Shown: piece after piece, positions 11,561 to 22,481 of the stretch
Layout of the letters: each line of letters opens with the position of its first letter
How positions within the stretch are numbered: position 1 is the stretch's first letter
The notes under the pieces: generated by a model
Seen by the model: the letters and a program-made list of their open reading frames with translations, nothing else
Told to the model about the DNA's origin: nothing
Databases searched by the model: none
Program-made: the position numbers and the translations under genes
NCBI GenBank assembly: GCA_949130495.1
Contig: OX422208.1
Span: 394,404,561-394,468,560 of the forward strand
Reading direction: 5' to 3'
DNA: 64,000 bases
DNA from: Sambucus nigra
Taxonomy: Eukaryota; Streptophyta; Magnoliopsida; Dipsacales; Adoxaceae

Positions 11561-13974
11561 TGTAATACCTCGTATTTTTATACTATATTAATTTGGGGAT
11601 TTATTAAATTTAATATGAGTTAATTATTTAATAAAAATCTGGAAATTAATTATGTTATAATTATTAACGTGACGAGAGTTAGTAATTTTGGAAAATTTGT
11701 TGAATATTACTAATGAGCAAAGTAATATGTAATATTGGTTATATTGAATGTCACGAGTGAATAAAATTACAACTTTGGAAATTTGAGTCGGGACGCGCCC
11801 GTGTCGCGTCGGGACTAAATATTGATAAATAAAAGTGAATATTTTATAAGTCGTTCGTATAGTCGTTTTGAGTGCGCCAACGCGTCCGTAAGGGTCGAGA
11901 TAGTCAGAAAAGTATACCCGGGGGTTTAGTTTGGGTCTCGGGGCATTTTTTGGCCTAATTGGTACCCCGGGAGGGCGTTTTGGACATTTCACCTTTTTGG
12001 GTAATTAAACCCATGAAAATCAGTAATCTATATCAGCCATTTAGGTTAGTCAGCTAGGGTTAGAAAACTCAAACACAAGAATGGCCATAGGAGAGGAAGG
12101 AGAGAGCTCTCAAGGCAAATTCAAGGCCCTAAAGTCATCCGTTTGCACTGCCACCACCACCAACGCGTAGATCGCGTAACGGGCTACGCAACCACACCAA
12201 AATCATCTACAAATCAGAACACCAAGAATCTCAGGCAAGTTTTTATCTTTCTTATTTCGTTGGTGCATCCTTCATATTAGTTTAGGAATGATTAGGGATG
12301 AATTACATTGAAGAAAACCTAAATTGTGATAGGAATTTGCATGTACTGATGACTTAAACCTTATTCTGGAAATTATTGGTGATGTATAAGAATAATCCAC
12401 GAAATTTTAATGTTGTATTAGAAGGAAATTTTGGGAAAAACAGATTAGAATAATGATTAAGAAATTTCTAGGGTTCTTGATAATTGTATAGATCTTGGGC
12501 TGTTAATCCATGATTAAATGACTGAAATCCACATGCTTTACGTTGAAAATACCTAATATGATGATATAAGGTTAGTAGTATCAATTCTGGGACGATTGGG
12601 ATTAGAAAATATGGAAATTGTTGAAGTTAGGAGATGAAACCTGTAACTGCAGAATTTCAGTTTTCGTGGACCTGCTTGATCGATCGATCGAGCCCCAGCC
12701 CTCGATCGATCGACCCCTCCTGGCAGACTCCTATTTCCCTTTTTAAATGAGTTAAATTCAATTTATCGTGAAATAATTTTTGGACATCCTTAATAAAGTG
12801 TTTTGGGAGATAGGGAAGATCAGTAGGACATATGAATAATTTTGGGACTTTTAATATGAGACGAGAATTGTAATTTTTGGGGATAATTACTTAAGGGTCG
12901 ATGAATTTATGTATTAAAGGGGGATATACATAAGAGGGTTACGTTGGAACATGAAAAGGACACCTACTGAATTTTATACTTGGGAAGATAGAGTCCATGT
13001 GAGTTACGTAATAAGATAGAAGAATCCTTCGAATTAAGGTTAGAGACGAACCCTTATACGCGATACCAATAATGTGAAAATAAGGATAAATGTCGTAACT
13101 ATGGGATTTGAGATATACCTAATATTGTTATGGTAATATTAGTATAGTTATATGATTGTGTATGCATATACTATTTATGTGTGAAAATCATGCCCACGCT
13201 ACTTACTATCCCTGAGGTTACCGCGCTGGGACAGTCTTATCTCGATGGGACCTTTATGGGGGATATTGACTTGTACCCTAGAAGATAGATATCCTTGGTA
13301 CAGGCTATCACTGTGATAGTTCAGACGGTCCTAAGAGACGTAGGCATGTGCCATCCTCTTAGAGACTTGGAATCTATACTTCGCCTCAATATTGTTTGTG
13401 TATGTATGTTAATACAATTCGAGAGTGATTCCGAATGTATTCCCCTTAATATGAGTGATATGGGGCCTTGGATAGTAGAGTATGCCCGCACCATAGTTTA
13501 TTTGGGGTGCTGTTATAATATATATATTATACGAGTAGTTAATATATATATATATATATATGAAATTCTGAAATTTGGAACTACCTACTGTGAATTGATA
13601 TGTAGGACATGGTTGATGATTCAAATTGTAAATACTTGTTTTGAGAAAGTACAATATGACACTGGAAAACTTTATTGACTAATAAAGTTAAAATGAGAAC
13701 TTTGGTTATTAATTGAAATATTCTTTTCAAACAATTGTATCGTTAAATTTTGAATCCTGCGAATAACCTAAGATAAGCTAAATCATTGGGGAAAGATAGC
13801 GTGATATATGATGAGATAAACCATTAGGAGGGTTAGTGCGATAGGAGTCACATTAGAAGAGAGGTGAGAATTTCTCAAGAGAGTGTTGCACTAATATGTT
13901 GTTGCATTGGCCTGTATCAATTTAAATACTTGATAAACAATTTTTAAATCATATACACTATCGGGCTCTGACCC

Positions 13975-14015
<41 letters not shown>

Positions 14016-14586
14016 ATATATATGTATGTACTACAGGTGCCCAGACACAGGGGCGTCTTGCTTAGGATCCCTTGGTAGGAACGTGCTGCAGCTTAGGTGG
14101 GAGTTGCAGGCCACTTGCTTAGACGATTTCACTTACTTGATTCCACTCCTATGATTCTCAGTTATTGGGGCATGTGTCGCCCTTTCCACTATTTATCTGT
14201 TTTGTTGGGACATTTGTATTTCAGTTATTTCCAGTGCTGTTACTTTGGTATTTATTCAGCATGTATGTTTTACATTTAGTTTTAAATGTTGGGATTTTGG
14301 ATGTTGAATGTTTAAAGTAATTGGATTATGTTCCAGGATAATTGTTGTATGATTCTTACTTATTGAGAATGTGGTTAATAATTAAATAAATATTTTTTCT
14401 TTAAAAATACAATTTGGTTAGAAAGGTTAAAAAAAATGGTTTTGACACTTAGCTTAATTAATTACGGTGTTAATTTGGAAAAGTTTATTTTTACGATAGT
14501 GATGCTAAGAATGAACCAACTGTTCACCTTGATTTTAATTTAATAAAGGAGTGATCGCCCGGTATTTAATTAGGCGGGGTGTCACA
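11561..14586 (+). repeat. 3' LTR of the Tekay-like element
   Basis: Starts TGTAATACCTCG and ends GGTGTCACA, followed by TATAC. Compared with the 5' LTR it lacks about 40 bp of the GATCGATC phrase cluster (12677-12717 here) and has a longer CT tract near 13979-14012. Other changes are scattered substitutions. The small frame starting 13295 (and 5802 in the 5' LTR) exists only because the LTR is duplicated. Confidence 0.95.
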
Positions 14587-14591
14587 TATAC

Positions 14592-14902
14592 TTTGATGGC
14601 TTCTTTGCTTCTAAATAAAAAAAAAAGTATAACTATGTCTTATGCTTTTACAAGTTAAAATATTTGATTGAAATAATTTAAAATACCTAAAATGGAGATT
14701 GTAATACACTTGGGAAATTTTGGTTCTAAATATGTTTTGGCCACATTGGTTCATTTTTAATTTTTATTTCAAAATTTGGGTTGTAACTGCTAAGATAACT
14801 TTGGCTTAAAATTTTTGTTTTGTTAACTTTGGTTAAACAATCATTCTTTTTAATTTATATTAAATGAAACACCATGGGATATCATAATTTTTTTACTGTT
14901 AA
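14592..14902. other. Immediate upstream region of the FAR1-like gene
   Basis: AT-rich host DNA between the Tekay-like insertion and the FAR1-like start. It holds no other gene that I can see and is probably leader or promoter of that gene. Confidence 0.4.
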
Positions 14903-15562
14903 ATGGAGAAAGATGAGTATGGTGTGGGGAGTACAATGGAGAATATGAATTGCGATTTAGAGAGTCTGTACAAATTGGAAATTGAAGTAGGGGGTGAAGG
15001 TGAGGACAACCCTATAGGTTTGAATTTTGAGGAATCTTCTTTGGAATATTATACTCAAGTCTCGGAGGATGTCACCTCTAAACTCGGTCAGTAGTTCCAA
15101 TCCTTAGAAGATGTCCACGATTTTTACAATGTATATTCAAAAGTCGTTGGGTTTAGTGTTCGAAGGTTGAGTGAAAAGATAAAAATAAAAATGATGTGAT
15201 TATTCGAAAGTATTATGTATGTTTTAAAGAAGGTAAGGGAATGGTGATTGCGAGCCCAAGTGCAAAAAGAAAGAAAGCGTAATAAGAGAAGGTTTTCGTG
15301 CTATAGTTACTGTTGTGAAGGGGACAACTGAGATATTCATAGTTAGTCAATTTCTTAAGGGCCACAATCACCCGCTGTCTACACCCGAAAAAACACATCT
15401 TTTTCGACCTCACCGTAGACTTTCGTAATCCCAAAAGTGTTTGTCCCAGTAGCTTACATATTTAACATCCAACACATCAACAATTTAATTTTCTTGGGTT
15501 GCAAGCTGGAGGTTTTGAGAATATTGGGTGTATGCAAAAGGATTTGTATAACTACAAGAGGG
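14903..15562 (+). pseudogene. FAR1/FRS-like gene, piece 1: acidic N-terminus and FAR1 DNA-binding domain
   Basis: FAR1/FHY3-related proteins are plant transcription factors descended from Mutator-like transposases; some copies remain transposases. The start at 14903 (MEKDEYGVGS) opens an acidic leader. FQSLEDVHDFYNVYSKVVGFSVRR then matches the start of the FAR1 DNA-binding domain (SLEEAYEFYNxYAxxxGFSVR). After a frameshift come KYYVCFKEGK, then REGFRAIVTVV, FIVSQFLKGHNHPLSTPEK and THLFRPHRR, and finally QAGGFENIGCMQKDLYNYKR. A stop (TAG at 15092) and at least two frameshifts disable it. The sequence breaks exactly at the GAGGG duplication of SIRE-like element 1 and resumes in frame at 41926. 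It could be a FRS gene or a MULE transposase; no TIRs were found. Confidence 0.88.
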
Positions 15563-16691
15563 TGAAATTTCTCCATTTATATTGGCTCAATTTTGAGACA
15601 AATATTTTTATGGATCCCTTGTTAGTACAACATTTTCATCCTGATTAAAAACATATTTTTCATATTTTTATAAACCATAAATATTTATTTTTCAGTATAT
15701 TTTGATATATAAACTATTTTTGATAATGTGTATTTTTCTTTTAAATAATTTTTATAGTATAATTTATGAGTTCTAAAATCTTCCTAGTTTTTTTTTTTAT
15801 TTTTATGATTTTTATTTTTTTTAATTTTAAATAAATTAAAATTACAATTAATTAAACATAATTTTTGTTTAATTAAACATTTTATCACACACAATAAAAC
15901 GGTAGTGGTTTTAATGTGTTGGTGTCGTTTTGGGGGTAATATCGTTGGCCATTTAGTGCGGTGCATTTTTTCACTCTCGGGGTTTGTACGCGTGTCTCTA
16001 GGAATTGTTTGTTTACTGTTATGTCCCCTGGCCTTTGTCCATTTTTCCCCTCAGTGGATTTAGCTAGATAATGCATGTGCCGTTGGATTTATGTTTCCCT
16101 TTATGCCCTCTGTCGTCCTTAGTTGTTTACATTCCTGCCCTTATTTTTACTGGTATTAACGTTTTAACCAGGCAGTCTCTCGATCCTTCTTGGGTATGAT
16201 ATAAATACAAGTGTTAGGGTGTTTGAAAAAATAGGTCTTTTAATTTGCAAGATCTACGGAATCTATGCCAAAAAATTTACATCTTTTCTCTCTCTAATTT
16301 TTCGTGTCTTCATATATTTGAGATTATTAAAAACCATTTCTTTTCTTACAAACCTTGTGAGATTTGGGTGTTTATTTCTTAGTATATAGTTTGAGAAGGT
16401 TGATTATTGAGTGATGTTAAAGTTGTTGTATTTGGATCATTGGGGCGATATAGCTTGAAGTGTCCTTTTAAAAAAATTGGGTTTGAAGGGTTGTATATTG
16501 TTGTTGAGTTTTTGTGTTCAACTACTTGAGCTTGTGGTGTGATTTCTTCTTCAAAGTTTATCTTTGATATTTTATGGGCTGAGAAAGTTGATTGTTGGCC
16601 AGGTTCTTTGACTTAACTTACTGGAAATTAGAGTTGGCCCCTCCTTTTCTTTCCCGATTTTTTCTGGTGACTCCATTAGGTAACGTTTCTC

Positions 16692-16780
<89 letters not shown>

Positions 16781-17411
16781 TTTTGTTGAAGATTCCTTTG
16801 AGAAACTGATTTGGTGATACTTGTGCATAGACTATGATTAAACTATACTCTAAAAAAAATTTCTTTTAGGTTTCATGTTTGATCTCGTGTGTCTGTGTTG
16901 ACCATTTTTTTCTTGTTCCACTAAGATTTGTTACCACAAATATAATGACTATTTGTGTTGGGAAATTTTATATTAGACTTTTTCCCCTGTTTGGGTAAAT
17001 CGTGTTTGTGTGATAATCATCTCATATTTATATCTACTGATTTTTTAGAACACTTAAAATCAGTTATTTTTGTTTTCTTGTTTAAACCAGTACTAATTTC
17101 TTGAGCCGAGTGCTACATGTTTTTCTCTCTCTCATTTTACTTGGACTTGATCATCTGACTCAGTTATGTAAAATTTACTTCAAATAATTAATCACCTATG
17201 TTATATTTTTTTTATTTACACTTGACTGATAATTTCTATTGTTGATAATAAACATACTAAAAAAGGCCTTGCATGTATCCCATGATTTAGTTGTTTATAA
17301 TCCTTTTTATGTCTTGATTAAATCAAAAACAATTAGAATTAATTTATTATTGATGTGTACAACTTCACGGGAACTCTTGTGTCGGGCATGCAGTTTTGCG
17401 TGTGTTCTAAG
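15563..17411 (+). repeat. SIRE-like element 1, 5' LTR, left part
   Basis: Matches the first four-fifths of 39643-41920, for example TATATTGGCTCAATTTTGAG at 15577 and about 39650. The LTR is interrupted at 17411 by the LARD and continues at 33923. The first 15 bases differ from the 3' LTR start (TGAAATTT against TGCCAACT). Confidence 0.9.
16693..16776. repeat. (CT)n(TA)n microsatellite in the SIRE-like 5' LTR
   Basis: About 15 CT units run into about 27 TA units. The matching place in the 3' LTR (40796-40880) instead carries an irregular TA/CA tract with ATACATATTCAGATATATA repeated. Confidence 0.95.
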
Positions 17412-18249
17412 TGTAACAACCCTCGATTCTAGGAGGCTCATTTTATACTAATTTTACCGCATAAGGTAATTATATAAAATGTGGGGATTGGAGTAGATAT
17501 TAAATTAATGAATTTGAAGTTAATATTTACTATTTTGATGCATATTTACTGTAGGTGAAAGTAAATATCACCAGGTTGCATGTTTGTAGTGTCGGGTATT
17601 TAAACTGAAATTTTGATTTAAATGATATTGGAACTCGAAATAGTTTATAAAATTTCCGGATGCCAGTTTAGAGGGTGTAGTTAGTCCCAGATGGTGCGAG
17701 ACAGTCAAAATAAGTGTCCTATTGTCTTTTTGCATTTCGGGCACTTTTACCTGGTTTTAGCTTATATGCGTAATTGGGAGTCATTTTAATGTGGTGTTAA
17801 CCATTTAAGTTGGGAATTTTAACCTAAGCCACGATTTTAGTCTCCTAAATCCCTTATTTTTCCCCCATTTTATGTCTTGAACAAAGAGAGAAAGGAAGAA
17901 GAGAAAAGTGGAGAAAGAAGAGAGAAATGAAGATTGAAGATGGGAGATTGCTTCTACCACCATGAAATCTGAATTTACAACCATAAGGCAAGTTTTCTAC
18001 TTGCTAATATGTGATATAAGTTGAATAATTTGTATGATAGTTGTGTATTTGCATTTATGGATCACAAATGGAATTTATGGGATTTAAACCCTAATATTAG
18101 TTTTTGATGATAAAATGGTGAGTATTAATGGTTATAAATCATGTAGGATAATCTTTGGGTAGATAAAAGTTGTTGGTTGTGTTCAAAATGATAGAGATTT
18201 GAGATTTGGGTTTAGCTTTTGGAAGAAGGAAGAAACCTAGGTCTGCTAC

Positions 18250-18456
18250 GACCGGTCGACCGCGATCTCGGGACCGGTCGACCGGGCCTTCGTGGGAGGG
18301 CTTACTGCTTTCCTACAAAGGCATAAATTTTGAGCGCGGTCGACCGCGATTCTTTACCAGTCAACCGGCCCCTCTATTTTAAACTTTCTGCTTTTCTCCG
18401 TAGGCAAAATCTTGAGACGCGGTCGACCGCGGTCTTGGGACCGGTCGACCGGTCCC
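18250..18456. promoter_or_regulatory. Palindromic GACCGGTCGACCG phrase cluster, LARD LTR 1
   Basis: Three phrase groups, each built from GACCGGTCGACCG and its relatives GCGGTCGACCGCG and GGGACCGGTCGACCGG, are separated by 50-60 bases of ordinary sequence. Every core is self-complementary and CpG-rich. Copies: 25079-25260 (LTR 2, which has lost 25 bases inside the third group) and 31878-32086 (LTR 3). Confidence 0.75.
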
Positions 18457-19352
18457 CTGTTTTTCACCTTTAAAATCTTATTTTGTTTCCTAAATTTATT
18501 TTCTTCAATAGGGACTAGGATCCTTCTTGAATGAAGTAAATTTAGAGTTTTAGAGTCCTAGATGAATTAGCTATCCACCTTACTTTAGAAATAGGATAGG
18601 GGGGGGGGACTTTTCCGGGGTTATACCAATTAATGTTAGGGCATTCTTTCTTCTAGTTGACTAAAATAAGACTAGGAGATGTAGTATTACGTTTGAGAGA
18701 CCTTAGAAGCTCAATAGAGCTATGATCCGTCTTGATGGTTTATAATAACTTCACAAGTAAATCTTGGGATAATAGATTGATATTTCATTTATTCATTGAG
18801 GTTGTAATACCGTTATGATATACGTATGGCTCCGGATAATAAGTTATATCATTTACAAATAAAGTAAATGGAAAAAGGTTTTGGATATAAATGAAACATG
18901 TACGTGGAAATGGTATTGATTTTAGTAAATGATAATTTACTTAATCATGAACTCGGTAAATGATAATTTACTTGATTCTTGAAAAATGATAAATAAAATG
19001 GTTGTTACACACCTCTCTAAATGACATCATAAGGGAAGTTCGCGCGCTTGGTGATGCCCCCTGGCTAGTGAATGCAGGGTGGATATAGTCCATATTCCAT
19101 ATGAGCGATTATGTTATATTTTTATGCGCTGGTGAGGAGATTCCGGGTGTGGTCTTGACACTCCCGCAGGCATATGGCCGCTTCCCGACGTTTGCGTTAT
19201 GAGCCCAGGTTGTCTTGTATAGATAGGCCCTGGAAGATGATGGTCATTTAGGGGCGCGCCCAGTTGGGAAACTCGGAGGGGCGGTCTTAGAATCGTTATA
19301 TGTATATTAATATAACTATTCATAATCAAGTGGGACTTGATGTATGAGATAT

Positions 19353-19517
19353 GCCATAAAGAGCATGATGTAGTGCCATAAAGAGCACGATGAAATTCCA
19401 CAAAGAGCATTTGTTGATAATAATATTCCTGCTAAGGAATGGTAATGCCAGGATGGGCATGTAATTAAAAGTAAAAGCCACAAAGAGCTTAAAATTGAGA
19501 TAAAATCCATAAAGAGC
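19353..19517. promoter_or_regulatory. Five copies of a 12-mer GCCATAAAGAGC in LARD LTR 1
   Basis: Copies at 19353, 19375 and 19397 are spaced exactly 22 bases; further copies are at 19477 and 19506 (variants TCCACAAAGAGC, GCCACAAAGAGC, TCCATAAAGAGC). The cluster recurs at about 26152-26316 and 32976-33140. Exact spacing of two helical turns suggests a protein-binding or RNA element; function unknown. Confidence 0.6.
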
Positions 19518-20308
19518 TTATAGTTATAGATTTATTTTCCTGTTAAGGAATAAACTATGACATGAATCGGGGTATATGATAGAAGTTTTATTTATGTTAA
19601 TCTTTCCTTTCTCCTGCTTAGTTAAAATTAAACTCATGCTTTTCTTTACTGTCTTAACCTATGTTTTAGAATTGTGTAGATAGACTTTATTCTTCCTAGC
19701 ATGATAATATTCATAACTGTCATACTCTTTATTCATCTGGTAATCATATAGAACTGGGCCCTGACCCGTTTACACTTCTTGTTGCATATGCATCTTGTCT
19801 CTGCTCAGGTACTCCTCCGCAGGGATGCCTGATTTGAATTCCTATTCCGATGTCCTCGGCGAGCCGTGATGCATTGCGGGTATTACGGGACACCATTGGT
19901 ATAGACGTTTTCATTTTTGCATCCTAGTTAAGATCAAGTCCTTTATTCGGGCGAGGTGCCCAAGCTTTTGTAAATGTCTAATGTAATGTAATAAGTAACT
20001 TATTGAACTTGTGTATTATTGGAGTTTCAGTTGGTGATCGGTATCATATTCGGTCTTTTTATTGTATTCTTGTTGTATTATTTATATAAGTCTGGGGGCT
20101 TCCCTTATCTTTCAGGAATTGGATTGTTTGTTTTCATTTATTTACTTTCAAATCAAAGTTTTTGGCAACCCGTTTTCTGAAATATTGGGTGGTTATCCTG
20201 GATACTCTATATTTTTATTGTGATGCTGAGAATGATTCCATCTATGATTCTGTTATATTGGAGTATTGGGCTGGCCACCCCCTATTTTGGTGAGCGGGTT
20301 TTCACAGA

Positions 20309-20320
20309 TGGTATCAGAGC
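20309..20320 (+). promoter_or_regulatory. Primer-binding site (initiator tRNA-Met), LARD copy A
   Basis: TGGTATCAGAGC lies two bases after LTR 1. The twin in copy B is at 27108-27119. Both are intact, so the template remained usable even though the genes are gone. Confidence 0.93.
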
Positions 20321-21483
20321 ATCAGGTTCTAGAGTCCTTAGGAATCTGTGTGGACGCCTTAAGTTTCAGCGTTGCTCATGATTTGGCATAAAGCCTTAGG
20401 ATTAAGATCGTTGGTTTCTTTGGTGAGATTTCGTTCTTCTGCCATGAGGTAGAATCTATAGAATCTTTTGCGCATTCGTGTGAGAACAGTGGGTTGATTG
20501 GAGAAGGGCGTCATGAGAAGGAATTACGAAGGACTGTAATTTGTGGTCGGGGATGAGGACCGCTTTGGAGGTCGCTCCCTTTTTGTAGCATTTTTTTTTG
20601 TCTTGCTACTACGGCCACTAATTTCAGTTGACGTAGTTTTCCCCTGTACCGCGAGAAGTAGAAAGTGGTACTGAGCTTGAGGTTTCAAGCGATGTTAAAT
20701 CGAAGTGGAGAAGTTCCCTGAAGTAGGATTGAGGATAATCCTTCACCCGTAGGAGTAGTGTTGGGTTGGTGAAAATGTGGTCGCCATATTCGTGGGTGCC
20801 GGAAGTTTGGCCCATAGAGAAGCCCGGTGGATACTTGCAATGGCGAGTTTCTCTGGGATAACTGGACTGAGGAGAAGATGGATTCTCGAAGGTTCACAAA
20901 TGTTCGGCTAAAGACCGATGGGGAATAAGGTGTTGTACAGTTAGGGAGACCGTGCACTAGGAAATGATAGGCTCCAGAATAAGTGTCGTTAACACTTCTA
21001 ATGGAGTAAGATTCATGAAACCCCGTTGGTGGACATCCGCCTGGGGAGATTTCATTGAACTAAGGAAGAGGAGGCCGAGAGCGTGTCCTCTTTTACTGAG
21101 GAAGTAAGAGGGATTGTGTGGGCAATTGTTGTTAGCCAGTTGGATCAATGGTTAGGATATGGAGTCTGAGAACCATTAGTATTGACCCGGAGTGATTGGC
21201 ATAAATGGTTGGTGGGAATTCCGCCTTATTAGTGGGTGGTGTATTCCTTAGGATAAGACTTAGTAGTATTATATCTACTATAGATTCGGGTGTGTAGTTT
21301 GAGCTCGTTGTAGTTTTGATGCGATTATAGAAGAGTAATTAGATGACTTCCGTAGTAGGGGAGTTTTATGATTTCTTCACTCGTTATGAAACGAGTGATG
21401 ATATTCTAAAGGTATATGTGTTACATGTAATGTGTGGTATGAGTGTTCTATTTCTTGTTGCATTGTATGTGGTTGTTATGACT

Positions 21484-21597
21484 TATCTCCACGACCAACA
21501 AAGTTAAGTAGTAATGCATAGGAGGGGTTCCTTGTTTGAATTCCGCTTTTGCAGGACGCTCCATGCGTGAACCTTAACGGCGTTGGGAGTGGAGATA
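21484..21597 (+). repeat. Hairpin module A1
   Basis: Can fold into one long stem: TATCTCCAC with GTGGAGATA, CCAAC with GTTGG, GTTAAG with CTTAAC, GCAT with ATGC and GGAG with CTCC. The tip is CCGC-TTTT-GCAGG; twin B1 (28283-28396) has a perfect CCGC-TTTT-GCGG tip. The unpaired GGGTTCCTTGTTTG is conserved in all copies. Confidence 0.7.
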
Positions 21598-21862
21598 TGT
21601 CATTTTCTTTTCTTTTAATTTATGTATTATACGCGAGTAAAGGTATTTTGGTTGGTTTGGGGTGATAGCAAGAAAATAAAATTGTGAGGCTATCTTACTT
21701 CTAGTTCAAAATGGAACTAGTTGTTCTATTATTTCTCCCCTGGATACAGGTTGAGACTTTATAGAGGTGAATCGAGGTAGGTAGGAGATTTTGTTATTCA
21801 TTTTATTACCTTGTGTGAGTGTTTGATTAATTGTTTGTTTGTCTTGTCTATGCATGTTACGC

Positions 21863-21980
21863 TTATCTCCATGATCAACTAGTCAAGTAGGCATGTGTCG
21901 GAGGGGTTCCTTGTTTGGATTTCGCTTCGGCGAGACACTCCGCCGCATGAACACTTAACGATGTTATGATTGGAGAGACG
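21863..21980 (+). repeat. Hairpin module A2
   Basis: Same order as A1. Tip TCGC-TTCG-GCGA is a C(UUCG)G tetraloop hairpin (21922-21933). Middle stem CGGAG with CTCCG and CATG with CATG; outer stem TCTCCA with TGGAGA. Twin B2 is 28662-28779, where two C-to-T changes at the tip leave G-U pairs. Confidence 0.68.
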
Positions 21981-22352
21981 CTATTCTTTTCCTTCTTGTT
22001 TATTTTATTTATTTTGTTGTTAGATGTGGGATAGGAAGGATTAGCCGAGAATCACGTAGTAGAGTGATTAAGGGCTATTGAAGTGCGAGATAGAAGCACT
22101 GTATATAGTTCTCTCCTCTAATCGATGTGAGGGAGACTGAGATACGAAGTCGAATTTAGACTTCGGGTTATGCCTTGATAAGAAGGCTATTTGAAAAGAT
22201 GTATATATGTTATGGGATAAAATTTGTGAGACTTCACAGAAAGTGAATGTCCAATCAGTTAAAATCTTTACCAATGCTGTGGTAAGACGTAGAAGTAGAA
22301 TTTTGTTGATATGATTGCAAGTAAAAATTTATTGATCCCGATTATGTGTTTT

Positions 22353-22481
22353 AGACCATCACATCTTAATGACCGACGATGCGAGGTAGTAGTGTAACGG
22401 GAGGGTTCCTTGTTTGGATTTCGCCTCGGCGAGACGTCCCACGCATGAAACCGAGCGAACGTTGGGAGTTGAGATAGGTCT
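22353..22481 (+). repeat. Hairpin module A3
   Basis: Conserved GGGTTCCTTGTTTGGATT and tip TCGC-CTCG-GCGA (22421-22432). The outer ends AGACC and GGTCT pair, but the intermediate stem is weaker than in A1 and A2. Twin B3 is 29152-29280. Confidence 0.6.

Larger units (their letters stand above)
4026..14591 (+). mobile_element. Complete, defective Ty3/gypsy Tekay-like element with target-site duplication TATAC
   Basis: The element proper is 4031-14586 (10,556 bp). It begins TGTAATACCCC and ends GGGGTGTCACA, with perfect 5-bp duplications TATAC at 4026-4030 and 14587-14591. LTRs are 3,044 and 3,026 bp. Order inside: initiator-Met primer site, gag with zinc knuckles, protease remnant, reverse transcriptase, RNase H, integrase, polypurine tract. 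Integrase after RNase H makes it Ty3/gypsy. The C-terminal chromodomain-like tail and long LTRs fit the Tekay/Del chromovirus branch. Low LTR divergence (a few percent by eye) indicates fairly recent insertion. Stops and a frameshift show it cannot encode its own proteins now. It sits just upstream of the FAR1-like gene. Confidence 0.95.
17998..19808 (+). other. Putative GC-AG leader intron in LARD LTR 1
   Basis: The donor AAG/GCAAGT at 17997/17998 and the acceptor TCTGCTCAG at 19800-19808 bound 1,811 bp. Equivalent spans are 24817-26607 in LTR 2 and 31616-33431 in LTR 3. The Tekay-like LTR has the same layout (1,831 bp). It is inferred from splice-site consensus only. Confidence 0.33.
17412..20306 (+). 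repeat. LARD LTR 1 (outer left)
   Basis: Starts TGTAACAACCCTCGATTC and ends GCGGGTTTTCACA. It holds a putative GC-AG leader intron (17998-19808), the palindromic phrase cluster (18250-18456) and a five-copy 12-mer cluster (19353-19517). Private features include a run of ten G near 18599 and AAGGCAAG instead of AGGCAAG at the donor. Confidence 0.95.

Noticed and set aside
18250..18456. Regularly spaced palindromes resembling a CRISPR array
   Set aside because: Units vary in length and sequence, spacers are homologous between LTR copies, and this is plant nuclear DNA with no cas genes.
21484..21597. Hairpin modules as MITE or foldback insertions
   Set aside because: No target duplication at their ends, three in order within one internal domain, and the D1/D2 relatives also lie side by side; an inherited array explains this better.
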